Shown one piece after another: positions 13,401 to 25,214 of a DNA stretch of 64,000 nucleotides (position 1 is its first letter; every line of letters starts with the position of its first letter). Source of the DNA: Litoditis marina. Lineage: Eukaryota > Nematoda > Chromadorea > Rhabditida > Rhabditidae. Made by a program: the position numbers and the translations under genes. A model generated the notes under the pieces. It had not been told where the DNA came from and searched no databases. It was given only the letters and a program-made list of their open reading frames with translations. Location: the NCBI GenBank assembly GCA_964036275.1, contig CAXIWQ010000346.1:1-64000 (forward strand), in the 5' to 3' direction.

Positions 13401-15710
13401 GGGACGGTTTTCGTGCCTTGGAAACAGGTAGAATAGTGGGTTCTGGTTTTGGGAGGAACAAGAGTAACATTATTTTCGAATGGAAAAAACGTGTCTGTGC
13501 TCTCTTCTCTCTCTTCTCTTCTCTTCTCTCTCCTTCTCTCTCTCTCTCTTTCTCTTTTTCTTCTTCTCTCTCTTTCTCTGTCTCTCTCTCACTGTTGGAC
13601 TATTGTTCGATTGGATTTATGGCCCTTTCGAAGTTCTGTTCAATTGTCAGACTTTCTTTGAGTTCTGCTGTGTTTGGGGGAAGCACGCGCCGTCAAATAC
13701 GTTGAAGTAGGGCTAACACTAATCGGATGGTTTCGAAAACCTGACATTCGTTTTCTACGTATTTTTCTACCCCACTTAACTCATTTTTAGGTCTAACCAG
13801 ACCTCCATATTAGATATTTCGATTTGGTCAAGTCCGGGACGGTTTTTCGTGCCTTGGAAATAGGTAGAATAGTGGGTTTTGGTTTTGGGAGGAATAAGAG
13901 TAACATTATTTTCGAATGGAAACAACGTGTCTGTGCCCTCTTCTCTCTCTTCTCTTCTCTTTCCTTATTTCTTTCTCTCTCTCTCTTTTTTTCTATCTTT
14001 CTCTATCTCTCTCTCTCTCTCTTCCCCTCTTTTTTTTATCTATTAACCTGCTAATTTTAATTACCACCAGCATTTGGCGGCAACCGGTAAACGTGCTCTC
14101 CACGTGATGCACGCATGCTTCGCACGTACGGGGCGGGCCGAGCTTTTATTCCCACGCAGCTTGTAGAAATAAGATTGTAGGACTGTTGGACTGATGTTCG
14201 ATTTGATATATGGCCCTTTTAAACTTATGTTCAATTGTCAGACTGTCTTTGAGTTCTGCTGTGTTCGGGGGAAGCACGCGCCGTCAAATACGTTAAAGTA
14301 GGGTTCAAACAAATCGGATGGTTTCAAAAACCTGATATTCGTTTTCTACGTAATTTTCCACCCTAGTTAACCTAATTTAGGTCTAACCAGACCTTCATAT
14401 TGGATATTTCGATTTGGTCAAGTCCGGGACGGTTTTCGTGCCTTGGAAACAGGTAGAATAGTGGGTTCTGGTTTTGGGAGTAATAAGAGTAACATTATTT
14501 TCGAATGGAAAAAAACGTGTCTGTGCTCTCTTCTCTCTCTCTTCTCTTCTCTTTCCTTCTCTCTTTCTCTCTCTCTCTCTTTCTTCTCCTCTCTCTTTCT
14601 CTATCTTTCTCTCACTGTTGGACTTATGTTCGATTGGATGTATGGCCCTTTCGAACTTCTGTTCAATTGCCAGACTTTCTCTGAGTTCTGCTGTGTTTGG
14701 GGGAAGCACGCGCCGTCAAATACGTTGAAGTAGGGCTAAACCTAATCGGATGGTTCCGAAAACCTGACATTCGTTTTCTACGTATTTTTCTACCCTAGTT
14801 AACTTATTTTAAGTCTAACCAGACTTCCATATTGGGTATTTCGATTTGGTCAAGTCCGGGACGGTTTTCGTGCCTTGGAAACAGGTAGAATAGTGGGTTC
14901 TGGTTTTGGGAGGAACAAGAGTAACATTATTTTCGAATGGAAAAAACGTGTCTGTGCTCTCTTCTCTCTCTTCTCTTCTCTTCTCTCTCCTTCTCTCTCT
15001 CTCTCTTTCTCTTTTTCTTCTTCTCTCTCTTTCTCTATCTCTCTCTCACTGTTGGACTATTGTTCGATTGGATTTATGGCCCTTTCGAAGTTCTGTTCAA
15101 TTGTCAGACTTTCTTTGAGTTCTGCTGTGTTTGGGGGAAGCACGCGCCGTCAAATACGTTGAAGTAGGGCTAACACTAATCGGATGGTTTCGAAAACCTG
15201 ACATTCGTTTTCTACGTATTTTTCTACCCCACTTAACTCATTTTTAGGTCTAACCAGACCTCCATATTAGATATTTCGATTTGGTCAAGTCCGGGACGGT
15301 TTTTCGTGCCTTGGAAATAGGTAGAATAGTGGGTTTTGGTTTTGGGAGGAATAAGAGTAACATTAATTTCGAATGGAAAAAACGTGTCTGTGCTCTCTTC
15401 TCTCTCTTCTCTTCTCTTCTCTCTCCTTCTCTCTCTCTCTCTTTTTCTTCTTCTCTCTCTTTCTCTATCTCTCTCACACTGTTGGACTATTGTTCGATTG
15501 GATTTATGGCCCTTTCGAAGTTCTGTTCAATTGTCAGACTTTCTTTGAGTTCTGCTGTGTTTGGGGGAAGCACGCGCCGTCAAATACGTTGAAGTAGGGC
15601 TAACACTGATCGGATGGTTTCCAAAACCTGACATTCGTTTTCTACGTATTTTTCTACCCCACTTAACTCATTTTTAGGTCTAACCAGACCTCCATATTGG
15701 ATATTTCGAT
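10476..15710 (+). repeat. Higher-order repeat of about 1.46 kb, three to four copies
   Basis: A short-short-long trimer is iterated: 10476-11931, 11932-13389, then 13390-14414 with one short monomer missing (1,025 bp), then 14415 onward as short-short-short. Corresponding anchors at 11344, 12799, 13824 and 15281 are 1,455, 1,025 and 1,457 bp apart. The 1,025-bp copy equals the full unit minus one 431-434-bp short monomer, as expected from unequal exchange in register with monomers. Confidence 0.88.
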
Positions 15711-18700
15711 TTGGTCAAGTCCGGGACGGTTTTTCGTGCCTTGGAAACAGGTAGAATAGTGGGTTTTGGTTTTGGGAGGAATAAGAGTAACATTATTCTC
15801 GAATGGAAAAAACGTGTCTGTGCTTTCTTCTTTCTCTTCTCCTCTCTTTCCTTCTTTCTTTCTCTCTCTCTCTTTTCCTCTCTCTTTCTCTCTCTCTCTC
15901 CCTCTTTCTTCCCCTCCCGTTTTATCTATCAACCTTTTAATTTTAATTACCACCAGCATTTGGCGGCAACCGGTAAACGTGCTGTCCACGTGATGCACGC
16001 ATGCTTCGCACGTACGGGGCGGGCCGGGCTTTTATTCCCACGCAGATTATAGAAGTAAGATTGTAGGACTGTTGGACTTTTGCTCGATTGGATTCATGGC
16101 CCTTTCGAACTTCTGTTCAATTGTCAGACTGTCTTTGAGTTCTGCTGTGTTTGGGGGGAGCACGCGCCGTCAAATACGTTGAAGTAGGGCTAAAACTAAT
16201 TGGATGGTTCCGAAAACCTGATATTCGTTTTCTACGTATTTTTCTACCATAGTCAACTTAATTTAGGTCTAACCAGACCTCCATATTGGATATTTCGATT
16301 TGGTCAAGTCCGGGACGGTTTTTGTGCCTTGGGAACAGGTAGAATAGTGGGTTTTGGTTTTGGGAGGAATAAGAGTAACATTATTTTCGAATGGAAAAAA
16401 CGTGTCTGTGCTCTCATCTCTCTCATCTCTTCTCTTTCCTTCTCTCTTTCTCTCTCTCTCTTTTTATTTCTTTCTCTTTCTCTTTCTTCTTTCTCTCTCT
16501 CTCCCTCTCTCTCCCCCTCCCTTTTTATCTATCAGCCTTTTAATTTTAGTTACCACCAGTGTTTGCGGCAACCGGTAAACGTGCTGTCCACTTGATGCAC
16601 GCATGCTTTGTACATTGTACGTTAGGGGCGGGCCGGGCTTTTATTCCCACGCAGATTATAGAAATAAGATTGTAGGACTGTTTAACTATTGTTCGATTGG
16701 ATTTATGGCCTCTCCGAACTTCTGCTCAACTGTCTTTGAATTCTGCTGTGTTTGGAGGAAGCAGGCGCCGTCAAATACGTTAAAGTAGGGTTAAAACTGA
16801 TCGGATGGTTTGAAAAACCTGATATTCGTTTTCTACGTGATTTTCTATCCTAGTTAACTTCATTCAGGTCTAACCAGACCTCCATATTGGCTATTTCGAT
16901 TTGGGCAAGTCCGGGACGGTTTTTCGTGCCTTGGAAACAGGTAGAATATTAGGTTTTGGTTTTGGGAGGAGTAAGAGTAACATTATTCTCGAATGGAAAA
17001 AACGTGTCTGTGCTCTCTTCTCTCTCTTCTCTTCTCTTTCCTTCTTTTTTTCTCTTTCTCTCTCTTCTCTTCTCTCTCTTTCTCTATCTCTACCTCTCTC
17101 TTCCCCTCTTTTTTTTATCTATTAACCTGCTAATTTTAATTACCACCAGCATTTGGCGGCAACCGGTAAACGTGCTCTCCACGTGATGCACGCATGCTTC
17201 GCACGTACGGGGCGGCCGAGCTCTTATTCCCACGAAGCTTGTAGAAATAAGATTGTAGGACTGTTGGACTGATGTTCGATTTGATATATGGTCCTTTTGA
17301 ACTTATGTTCAATTGTCAGACTGTCTTTGAGTTCTGCTGTGTTTGGGGAAGCACGCGCCTTCAAATACGTTGAAGTAGGGCTAAAACTAATCGGATGGTT
17401 CCGAAAACCTGATATTCGTTTTCTACGTATTTTTCTACCATAGTTAACTTAATTTAGGTCTAACCAGACCTCCATATTGGATATTTCGATTTGGTCAAGT
17501 CCGGGACGGTTTTTGTGCCTTGGGAACAGGTAGAATAGTGGGTTTTGGTTTTGGGAGGAATAAGAGTAACATTATTTTCGAATGTAAAAAACGTGTCTGT
17601 GCTCTTTTCTCTCTCGTCTCTTCTCTTTCCTTATCTCTTTCTCTCTCCTTCTCTCTTTCTCTCTCTAAATTATAGAAATGAGATTGTAGGACTGCTGGAC
17701 TATTGCTCGATTGGATTTATGGCCCTTTCGAACTTCTGTCCAATTGTCAGACTGTCTTTGAGTTCTGCTGTGTTTGGGGGAAGCACGCGCCGTCAAATAC
17801 GTTGAAGTAGGGCTAACACTGATCGGATGGTTTCCAAAACCTGACATTCGTTTTCTACGTATTTTTCTACCCCACTTAACTCATTTTTAGGTCTAACCAG
17901 ACCTCCATATTGGATATTTCGATTTGGTCAAGTCCGGGACGGTTTTTCGTGCCTTGGAAACAGGTAGAATAGTGGGTTTTGGTTTTGGGAGGAATAAGAG
18001 TAACATTATTCTCGAATGGAAAAAACGTGTCTGTGCTTTCTTCTTTCTCTTCTCCTCTCTTTCCTTCTCTCTCCTTCTCTCTTTCTCTCTCTCTCTTTTT
18101 CTTCTTCTCTCTGTTTCTCTATCTCTCTCTCACTGTTGAACCATTTATCGATTGGATTTAAGGCCCTTTCGAACTCTTGTTCAATTGTCAGACTGTCTTT
18201 GAGTTCTACTGTGTTTGGGGAAGCTCGCGCCGTCAAATACGTTGAAGTAGGGCTAAAACTAATCGGATGGTTTCGAAAACATGATATGTGTTTCTACGTA
18301 TTTTTCTACCATAGTTAACTCATTTTAGACCTCCATCTCGGATATTCCGATTTGGTCAAGACCGGGACGGTTTTTCGTGCTATGGAAGAATATTGGGTTT
18401 TGTTTTTGGGAGGAATAAGAGTAACATTATTTCAAATGAAAAAATTTGTCTGTGCTCTCTTCTCTCTCGTCTCTTCTCTTTCCTTCTCTCTTGCTCTCTC
18501 TCTCTCCCTTTTTTCTCTATCTCTCTTTCTCTCTCTCTCTCCCTCTTTCTTCCCCTCCCTTACTATCTATCAACCTTTTAATTTTAATTACCACCAGCGT
18601 TTGGCGGCAACCGGTAAACGTGCTGTTGACTTGATGCACGCAAGCTTTGCACGTTAGGGGAGGGCGGGTTTTTACTCCCACGCAAATTATAGAAATGAGA

Positions 18701-19130
18701 TTGTAGGACTGTTGGACTAATGTTCGATTGGATATATGGCCCATTCGAACTTATGTTCAATTGTCAGACTGTCTTCGAATTCTGCTGTGTTTGGGGGAAG
18801 CACGCGCCGTCAAATACGTTAAAGTAGGGTTCGAACAAATCGGATGGTTTCAAAAACCTGATATTCGTTTTTTACGTAATTTTCCACCCTAGTTAACCTA
18901 ATTTAGGTCTAACCAGACCTTCATATTGAATATTTCGATTTGGTCAAGTCCGGGACGGTTTTTCGTGCCTTGGAAACAGGTAGAATAGTGGGTTCTGGTT
19001 TTGGGAGTACAAGAGTAACATTATTTTCGAATGGAAAAAACGTGTCTGTGCTCTCTTCTCTCTCTCTTCTCTTCTCTTTCCTTCTCTCTTTCTCTCTCTC
19101 TCTCTCTTTCTTCTCCTCTCTATTTTTCTA

Positions 19131-19174
<44 letters not shown>

Positions 19175-19769
19175 CTTCCCTTTTTATCTATCAAACTTTT
19201 AATTTCAATTACCACCAGCGTTTGGCGGCAACCGGTAAACGTGCTGTCGACTTGATGCACGCATGCTTTGCACGTTATGGGCGGGCCGGGCTTTTATTCC
19301 CACGCAAATTATAAGAATGAGGTTGTAGTGGGACTAATGTTTGATTGGATTTATGGCCCTTTCGATTTCTTGTTCAATTGTCAGACTGTCTTTCAGTTTT
19401 GCTGTGTTTGAAGGAAGCAGGCGCCGTCAAATACGTTGAAGTAGGGCTAAACCTAATCGGATGGTTCCGAAAACCTGACATTCGTTTTCTACGTATTTTT
19501 CTACCCCAGTTAATTTATTTTAGGTCTAACCAGACTTCCATATTGGGTATTTAGATTTGGTCAAGTCCGGGACGGTTTTTCGTGCCTTGGAAACAGGTAG
19601 ACTAGTGGGTTCTGGTTTTGGGAGGAATAAGAGTAACATTATTTTCGAATGGAAAAAAACGTGTCTGTGCTCTCTTCTCTCTCTTCTCTTCTCTTCTCTC
19701 TCCTTCTCTCTCTCTATTTCTCTTTTTCTTCTTCTCTCTCTTTCTCTATCTCTCTCTCACTGTTGGACT

Positions 19770-21807
19770 ATTGTTCGATTGGATTTATGGCCCTTTCGAA
19801 GTTGTGTTCAATTGTCAGACTTTCTTTGAGTTCTGCTGTGTTTGGGGGAAGCACGCGCCGTCAAATACGTTGAAGTAGGGCTAACACTAATCGGATGGTT
19901 TCGAAAACCTGACATTCGTTTTCTACGTATTTTTCTACCCCACTTAACTCATTTTTAGGTCTAACCAGACCTCCATATTGGATATTTCGATTTGGTCAAG
20001 TCCGGGACGGTTCATCGTGCCTTGGGACTAGGTAGAATAGTGGGTTTTGGTTTTAGGAGGAATAAGAGTAACATTATTTTCGAATGGAAAAAACGTGTCT
20101 GTGATCTCTTCTCTCTCTCTGTCTCTTCTCTTCTCTCTCCTTCTCTCTTTCTCTCTCTCTCTCTTTCTCTATCTCTCTCTCACTGTTGAACCATTGTTCG
20201 ATTGGATTTAAGGCCCTTTCGAACTCTTGTTCAATTGTCTGTCTTTGAGTTCTGCTGTGTTTGGGGAAGCTCGCGCCGTCAAATACGTTAAAGTAGGGCT
20301 GAAACTAATCGGATGGTTTCGAAAACATGATATGTGTTTCTACGTATTTTTCTACCATAGTTAACTCATTTTAGGTCTAACCAGACCTCCATCTTGGATA
20401 TTCCGATTTGGTCAAGACCGGGACGGTTTTTCGTGCTATGGAAGAATATTGGGTTTTGTTTTTGGGAGGAATAAGAGTAACATTATTTCAAATGAAAAAA
20501 TTTGTCTGTGCTCTCTTCTCTCTCGTCTCTTCTCTTTCCTTCTCTCTTGCTCTCTCTCTCTCCCTTTTTTCTCTATCTCTCTTTCTCTCTCTCTCTCCCT
20601 CTTTCTTCCCCTCCCTTACTATCTATCAACCTTTTAATTTTAATTACCACCAGCGTTTGGCGGCAACCGGTAAACGTGCTGTTGACTTGATGCACGCAAG
20701 CTTTGCACGTTAGGGGAGGGCCGGGTTTTTTACTCCCACGCAAATTATAGAAATGAGATTGTAGGACTGTTGAACTAATGTTCAATTGGATATATGGCCC
20801 ATTCGAACTTATGTTCAATTGTCAGACTGTCTTCGAATTCTGCTGTGTTTGGGGGAAGCACGCGCCGTCAAATACGTTAAAGTAGGGTTCAAACAAATCG
20901 GATGGTTTCAAAAACCTGATATTCGTTTCCAAAGCACGAAAAACCGTTCCGGACTTGACCGAATCGAAATATCCAATATGGAGGTCTGGTTAGACCTAAA
21001 ATGAAATAACTAAGGAAGAAAAATACGTAGAAAACGAATATCAGGTTTTCGAAACCATCCGATTAGTTTTAGCCCTACTTTAACGTATTCGACGGCGCGT
21101 GCTTTCGCCAAACACAGCAGAACTCAAAGACAGTCTGACAATTGAACAGAAGTTCGAAAAGGCCATAAATCCAATCGAACAATAGTCCAACACTAGTCCT
21201 AAAATCTCATTTCTATAATTGAGAGAGAGAAAGAAAGAAGCAGAGAGAGGGAAAACAGAAGGAGAGAGAAGAGAGCACAGACACGTTTTTTCCATTCGAA
21301 AGTAATGTTACTCTTATTCCTCCCAAAACCAAAACCCAATATTCTACCTGTTTCCAAGGCACGAAAAACCGTCCCGGACTTGCCCAAATCGAAATATCCA
21401 ATATGGAGGTCTGGTTAGACCTAAAATGAGTTAACTAGGGTAGAACATTACGTAAAAAACGAATATCAGGTTTTTGAAACTATCCGATTATGTTTAACTC
21501 TACTTTAACGTATTTGACGGCGCCTGCTTCCCCCAAACACAGCAGAATTCAAAGACAGTCTGATAATTGAACATAAGTTCGAAAGGGCCATATATCCAAT
21601 CGAACAATAGTCTAACAGTCCTACAATCTCATTTCTATAATTTGCGTGGGAATAAAAGCCCGGCCCGCCCCTAACGTGCAAAGCATGTGTGGCATCAAGT
21701 CGACAGCACGTTTACCGATTGCCGCCAAACACTGGTGGTAATTAAAATTGAAAGGTTGATAGATAAAAAGGGAGGGGGGAGAGAGAGGGAGAGAGAGAGA
21801 GAAAAAG
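19770..21807 (+). repeat. Segmental duplication, copy A (spans an inversion junction)
   Basis: This 2.0-kb stretch matches 32250-34311. It includes the private GAAGTTGTGTTCAATTG tail (near 19797 and 32284), the AATATTGGGTTTTGTTTTTGGG monomer and the same plus-to-minus switch at 20930. It also includes the same inverted monomers and the word GCACGTTTACCGATTGCC (about 21706 and 34208). Matching ends inside the GA tract at about 21807. The copies differ by a few substitutions and single-base indels. Confidence 0.85.
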
Positions 21808-22302
21808 AGAAAGAAAGAGAGAGAGAGAGAAAGAGAGAAGGAAAGAGAAGAGACGAGAGAGAAGAGAGCACAGACACGTTTTTTCCATTCGAAAATAATG
21901 TTACTCTTATTCCTCCCAAAACCAAAACCCACTATCTACATGTTTCCAAGGCACGAAAAACCGTCCCGGACTTGACCAAATCGAAATACCCAATATGGAG
22001 GTCTGGTTAGACCTAAAGTAAGTTAACTAGGGAAGAAAAATACGTAGAAAACGAATATCAGGTTTTCGAAACCATCCGATTAGTTTAAGCCCCATTTCAA
22101 CGTATTTGACGGCGCGTGCTTCCCCAAACCCAGCAGAACTCAAAGACAGTCTGACAATTGAACAAGAGTTCGAAAGGGCCATAAATCCAATCAAACATTA
22201 GTCCAACAGTCCTACAATCTTATTTCTATAATCTGCGTGGGAATAAATGCGTGCATCACGTGGACAGCACGTTTACCGGTTGCCGCCAAATGCTGGTGGT
22301 AA
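20931..22302 (-). repeat. Sat600 satellite, inverted block
   Basis: Three minus-strand monomer pieces, anchored by GACTTGACCGAATCG or GACTTGCCCAAATCG near 20953, 21378 and 21970. The switch from plus is at GATATTCGTTTCCAAAGC (about 20920-20937), where the plus word CGTTTTCTACG and the minus word TGTTTCCAAGG share GTTTCC or part of it. The block ends at GGTGGTAATT, immediately followed by the foldback element. The last monomer has lost part of its GC island (GGGAATAAATGCGTGCATC, about 22240). Confidence 0.88.
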
Positions 22303-23007
22303 TTCATGAAAAAGTGGGGGCCCAACGACTGTGAGATTTGTCTTCTGCTGTGCGCCCCTTAGACAACTACTCTCAAATGGAGCAGCTACTGCTACAGAAA
22401 CCGAAAAATACTCATGTATAACTGTTAACTACAAACATACAAAAGGCGTAAAATATTTTTCAAACCTGTAAACTAGAATCTGTAAATAACCGAAAAATAC
22501 TAATATACTCAAGTATAACTGTTCATTACAAACATACAAAAGTCGTAAAATATTTTCTCAAACCTGTGAACCAGAATCTACAAGTCACAGCTGCGAAAGA
22601 GAGAGCAACTGTTGAATAATATGCCAAACATTATAGCACCTAGAATTGAGGTAATGATCAAAAACACCAACCATTGTGCACAAAACCAGGAACTCTATAA
22701 TTGACTACGTTGAATTAACATCTGTGATTTGTATATTCTAGTTTACAGGTTTGAGAAATATTTTACGACTTTTGTATGTTTGTAATGAACAGTTATACTT
22801 GAGTATATTAGTATTTTTCGGTATTTACAGATTCTAGTTTACAGGTTTGAAAAATATTTTACGCCTTTTGTATGTTTGTAGTTAACAGTTATACATGAGT
22901 ATTTTCCGGTTTCTGTAGCAGTAGCTGCTCCATTCGAGAGTAGTTGTCTAAGGGGCACACAGCAGAAGACAAATCTCACAGTCGTTGGGCCCCCACTTTT
23001 TCATGAA
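22303..23007. mobile_element. Foldback (long inverted-repeat) element, copy 1
   Basis: A 705-bp hairpin-forming element begins TTCATGAAAAAGTGGGGG and ends with its inverse CCCCCACTTTTTCATGAA. The arms are roughly 270 nt, much longer than in the other copies. Each arm holds two copies of an internal AACATACAAAAG(T/G)CGTAAAATATTT motif, so an internal segment was duplicated and mirrored. The centre, around 22575-22730, is unpaired. It encodes no protein. It could be a 5'-terminal module of a larger non-autonomous element or an independent MITE-like insertion. It sits exactly at AATT of the Sat600 word GGTGGTAATT. Confidence 0.85.
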
Positions 23008-23116
23008 TTTTTCTCTTTTTGTATACATGCCGTAGGTATGTGGTTTGATCTGTACGGTGCAGATAAAATTGTGTTCTGATGAACCACTTGTCAAGTATTA
23101 CCATCATTCGGAAAAA

Positions 23117-24055
23117 AAATGACGTCAACATTGCAGTTCTAGAAACTTACTTCATCTGCCCTTCAGAATCCCAGAGTACGTCATGTTTGAATGAAGTTTC
23201 ATCGTGAATTGACCATTTTTAAGAAACTTCCAGCATTCGAAAACATATTTCACGTCAATTTTTTGAAAGTTGACGTCATCTGGCCTTCTGATTTCCAGAA
23301 TAAAGTCATATTTAGATAAAGTTTTGTGTTTCACCGTTAATTGACCCTTTATAAGATATTACCATCGTTTAAAAAATATATGTGACGTCAACTTTGCACT
23401 TTCAAAAATGACGTCAACTGGTCTCCAGAATCCCAGAATACATCACTCTCAGATTGAGTTTCACCGTTAATTGACCCTTTCTAAGATATTACCATCGTTT
23501 GAAAATATATGTGACGTCAACTTTGCACTTTTCAAAATCGACGTCATCTGGTCTCCAGAATCTCAGAATACGTCACTTTTAGATTGAGTTTCTCCGTTAA
23601 TTGACCCTTTCTAAGATATTATCATCTTTTGAAAATATATGTGACGTCAACTTTGCACTTTTCAAAAATGACGTCATCTAGTCTCCAGAATCTCAGAATA
23701 CGTCACTTTTAGATTGAGTTTCTCCGTTGATTGACCCTTTCTAAGATATTATCATCTTTTGAAAATATATGTGACGTCAACTTTGCACTTTTCAAAAATG
23801 ACGTCATCTGGTCTCCAGAATCTCAGAATACGTCACTTTTAGATTGAGTTTCTCCGTTGATTGACCCTTTCTAAGATATTATCATCATTTGAAATGATAT
23901 GTGACGTCAACTTTGCACTTTTCAAAAATGACGTCATCCGGTCTCCAGAATCCTGAAGGACGTCAGGAATAGAATACTTCATACTCAAATAAAAGTCACG
24001 ATGGCATCATATTTCAATTTTCGAGCAAATCGGTAAATGTTACTCTTAAGTTACA
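23117..24055 (+). repeat. 130-bp minisatellite with CRE-like TGACGTCA palindromes
   Basis: Tandem units of 130 bp: GTGACGTCAAC recurs at about 23382, 23511, 23641, 23771 and 23901. Each unit has two GACGTCA palindromes (GTGACGTCAAC and ATGACGTCATC, about 27 bp apart) and a third half-like site ATACGTCAC. TGACGTCA is the known core of the cAMP response element bound by CREB/ATF bZIP proteins. Whether it is bound here is unknown. The array ends in a degenerate unit and a 60-bp tail leading into the next foldback copy. Confidence 0.88.
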
Positions 24056-24056
24056 A

Positions 24057-24579
24057 TCATGAAAAAGTGGGGGCCCAACGACTGTGAGATTTGTCTTCTG
24101 CTGTGCGCCCTTTAGACAGCTACTCTCGAATGGAGCAGCTACTGCTACAAAAACCGGAAAATAATAATATACTCAAGTATAACTGTTTATCACAAACATA
24201 CAAAAGTCGTAAAATATTTTTTCAAACCTGTAAACTAGAATCTACAAATCACAGCTGCGAAAGAGAGAACAACTGTTGAATAATATGACAAGCGTAGCAG
24301 TTGTTGAAGTAACGACAAAAAACTGCAAACCTTTGTCCGCAACACCAGAAAATTTACAATTGACTACGTTGAGTTAACATCTGTGATTTGTAGATTCTAG
24401 TTTACAGGTTTGAAAAAATATTTTACGACTTTTGTATGTTTGTGATAAACAGTTATACTTGAGTATATTATTATTTTCCGGTTTTTGTAGCAGTAGCTGC
24501 TCCATTCGAGAGTAGCTGTCTAAAGGGCGCACAGCAGAAGACAAATCTCACAGTCGTTGGGCCCCCACTTTTTCATGAA
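24057..24579. mobile_element. Foldback element, copy 2
   Basis: The arms are 24057-24254 and 24381-24579, about 198 nt each and essentially perfect complements. The loop is 126 nt (24255-24380). Outer ends are (T)TCATGAAAAAGTGGGGGCC and its inverse, and the inner ends are AATCACAG and CTGTGATT. Such a perfect long hairpin would give long double-stranded RNA if transcribed. No coding potential. Confidence 0.9.
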
Positions 24580-24659
24580 TTTTTCTCTTTTTGTACACAT
24601 GCCGTAGGTATGTGGTTTGATCTGTACGGTGCAGATAAATTGTTTTCTAATGAATGACT

Positions 24660-25135
24660 TGTCAAGAACTACCATCATTCGAAAAAATATGACGTCAACA
24701 TTGCAGTTCTAAAAACTTACTTCGTCTGCCCTTCCGAATCCCAGAATACGTCATATTTAGACAAAGTTTCATCGTTATTATACCATTTTTTTTTAGATCT
24801 TTTCAGCATTTGAAAATATATGTGACGTCATTTTTTTTAAAAGTTGACGTCATCTGGCCTTCTGAACTCAGAATACGTCATATTTAGACAAAGTTCCATC
24901 GTTAATATACCATTTTTAAGATATTTTCACCATTTGAAAATATATCTGACGTCAACTTTGCACTTTTAAAAATGACGTCATCTGGTCGTCAGAATCCCAG
25001 AATACGTCACTCTTAAGATTGAGTTTCACTGTTAGTTGACCCTTTCTAAGATATTACCATCATTTGAAAATATATGTGACGTCAACTTTGCACTTTTCAA
25101 AAATGACGTCATCTGTCTCCAGAATCCTAAAGGAC
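24660..25135 (+). repeat. CRE-like minisatellite, second array of the higher-order unit
   Basis: Diverged units of the same 130-bp family as at 23117-24055, with GACGTCA palindromes in TGACGTCATTT, TTGACGTCATC, CTGACGTCAAC, ATGACGTCATC and GTGACGTCAAC contexts. The first units are more diverged from the consensus than the last two. It separates the foldback element from the 3' module. Confidence 0.82.
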
Positions 25136-25214
25136 GTCAGAAATACAATACTTCATATTCAAACAAATTGCACGTTGGCGTCATATTCCAATTTTCAAGC
25201 AAATCGGTAATTGT

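Larger units (their letters stand above)
5059..20930 (+). repeat. Sat600 satellite array, block 2 (mixed long and short monomers)
   Basis: About 30 head-to-tail monomers can be followed by the leader anchor GTCAAGTCCGGGACGG or close variants. Anchors lie near 5638, 6232, 6665, 7255, 7846, 8275, 8862, 9455, 9884, 10476, 10910, 11344, 11932, 12366, 12799, 13390, 13824, 14415, 14848, 15281, 15711, 16303, 16901, 17494, 17924, 18352, 18940, 19557, 19992 and 20408. Spacings fall into two classes. Long monomers of about 587-620 bp contain the GC-rich island. Short ones of about 430 bp join the CT tract directly to CACTGTTGGAC or to AAATTATAGAAATG. Most long monomers from 5.6 to 17.2 kb carry the type II island with the CACGTG E-box. 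Type I islands return near 16.6 (mixed), 18.6 and 19.2 kb. No real coding sequence is seen. Confidence 0.93.

Noticed and set aside
18826..18850. GGTTCGAACAAATC in the Sat600 leader as a tRNA B box
   Set aside because: No A box at suitable spacing, no cloverleaf, and most monomers lack the GGTTCGA match.
2684..20713. Many Ser/Leu/Phe-rich or Arg/Glu/Lys-rich open frames of 60-130 codons in Sat600
   Set aside because: They are translations of CT/GA tracts and flanking satellite, overlap in several frames on both strands, and change length with tract length. No start context, splice sites or conserved protein motif.
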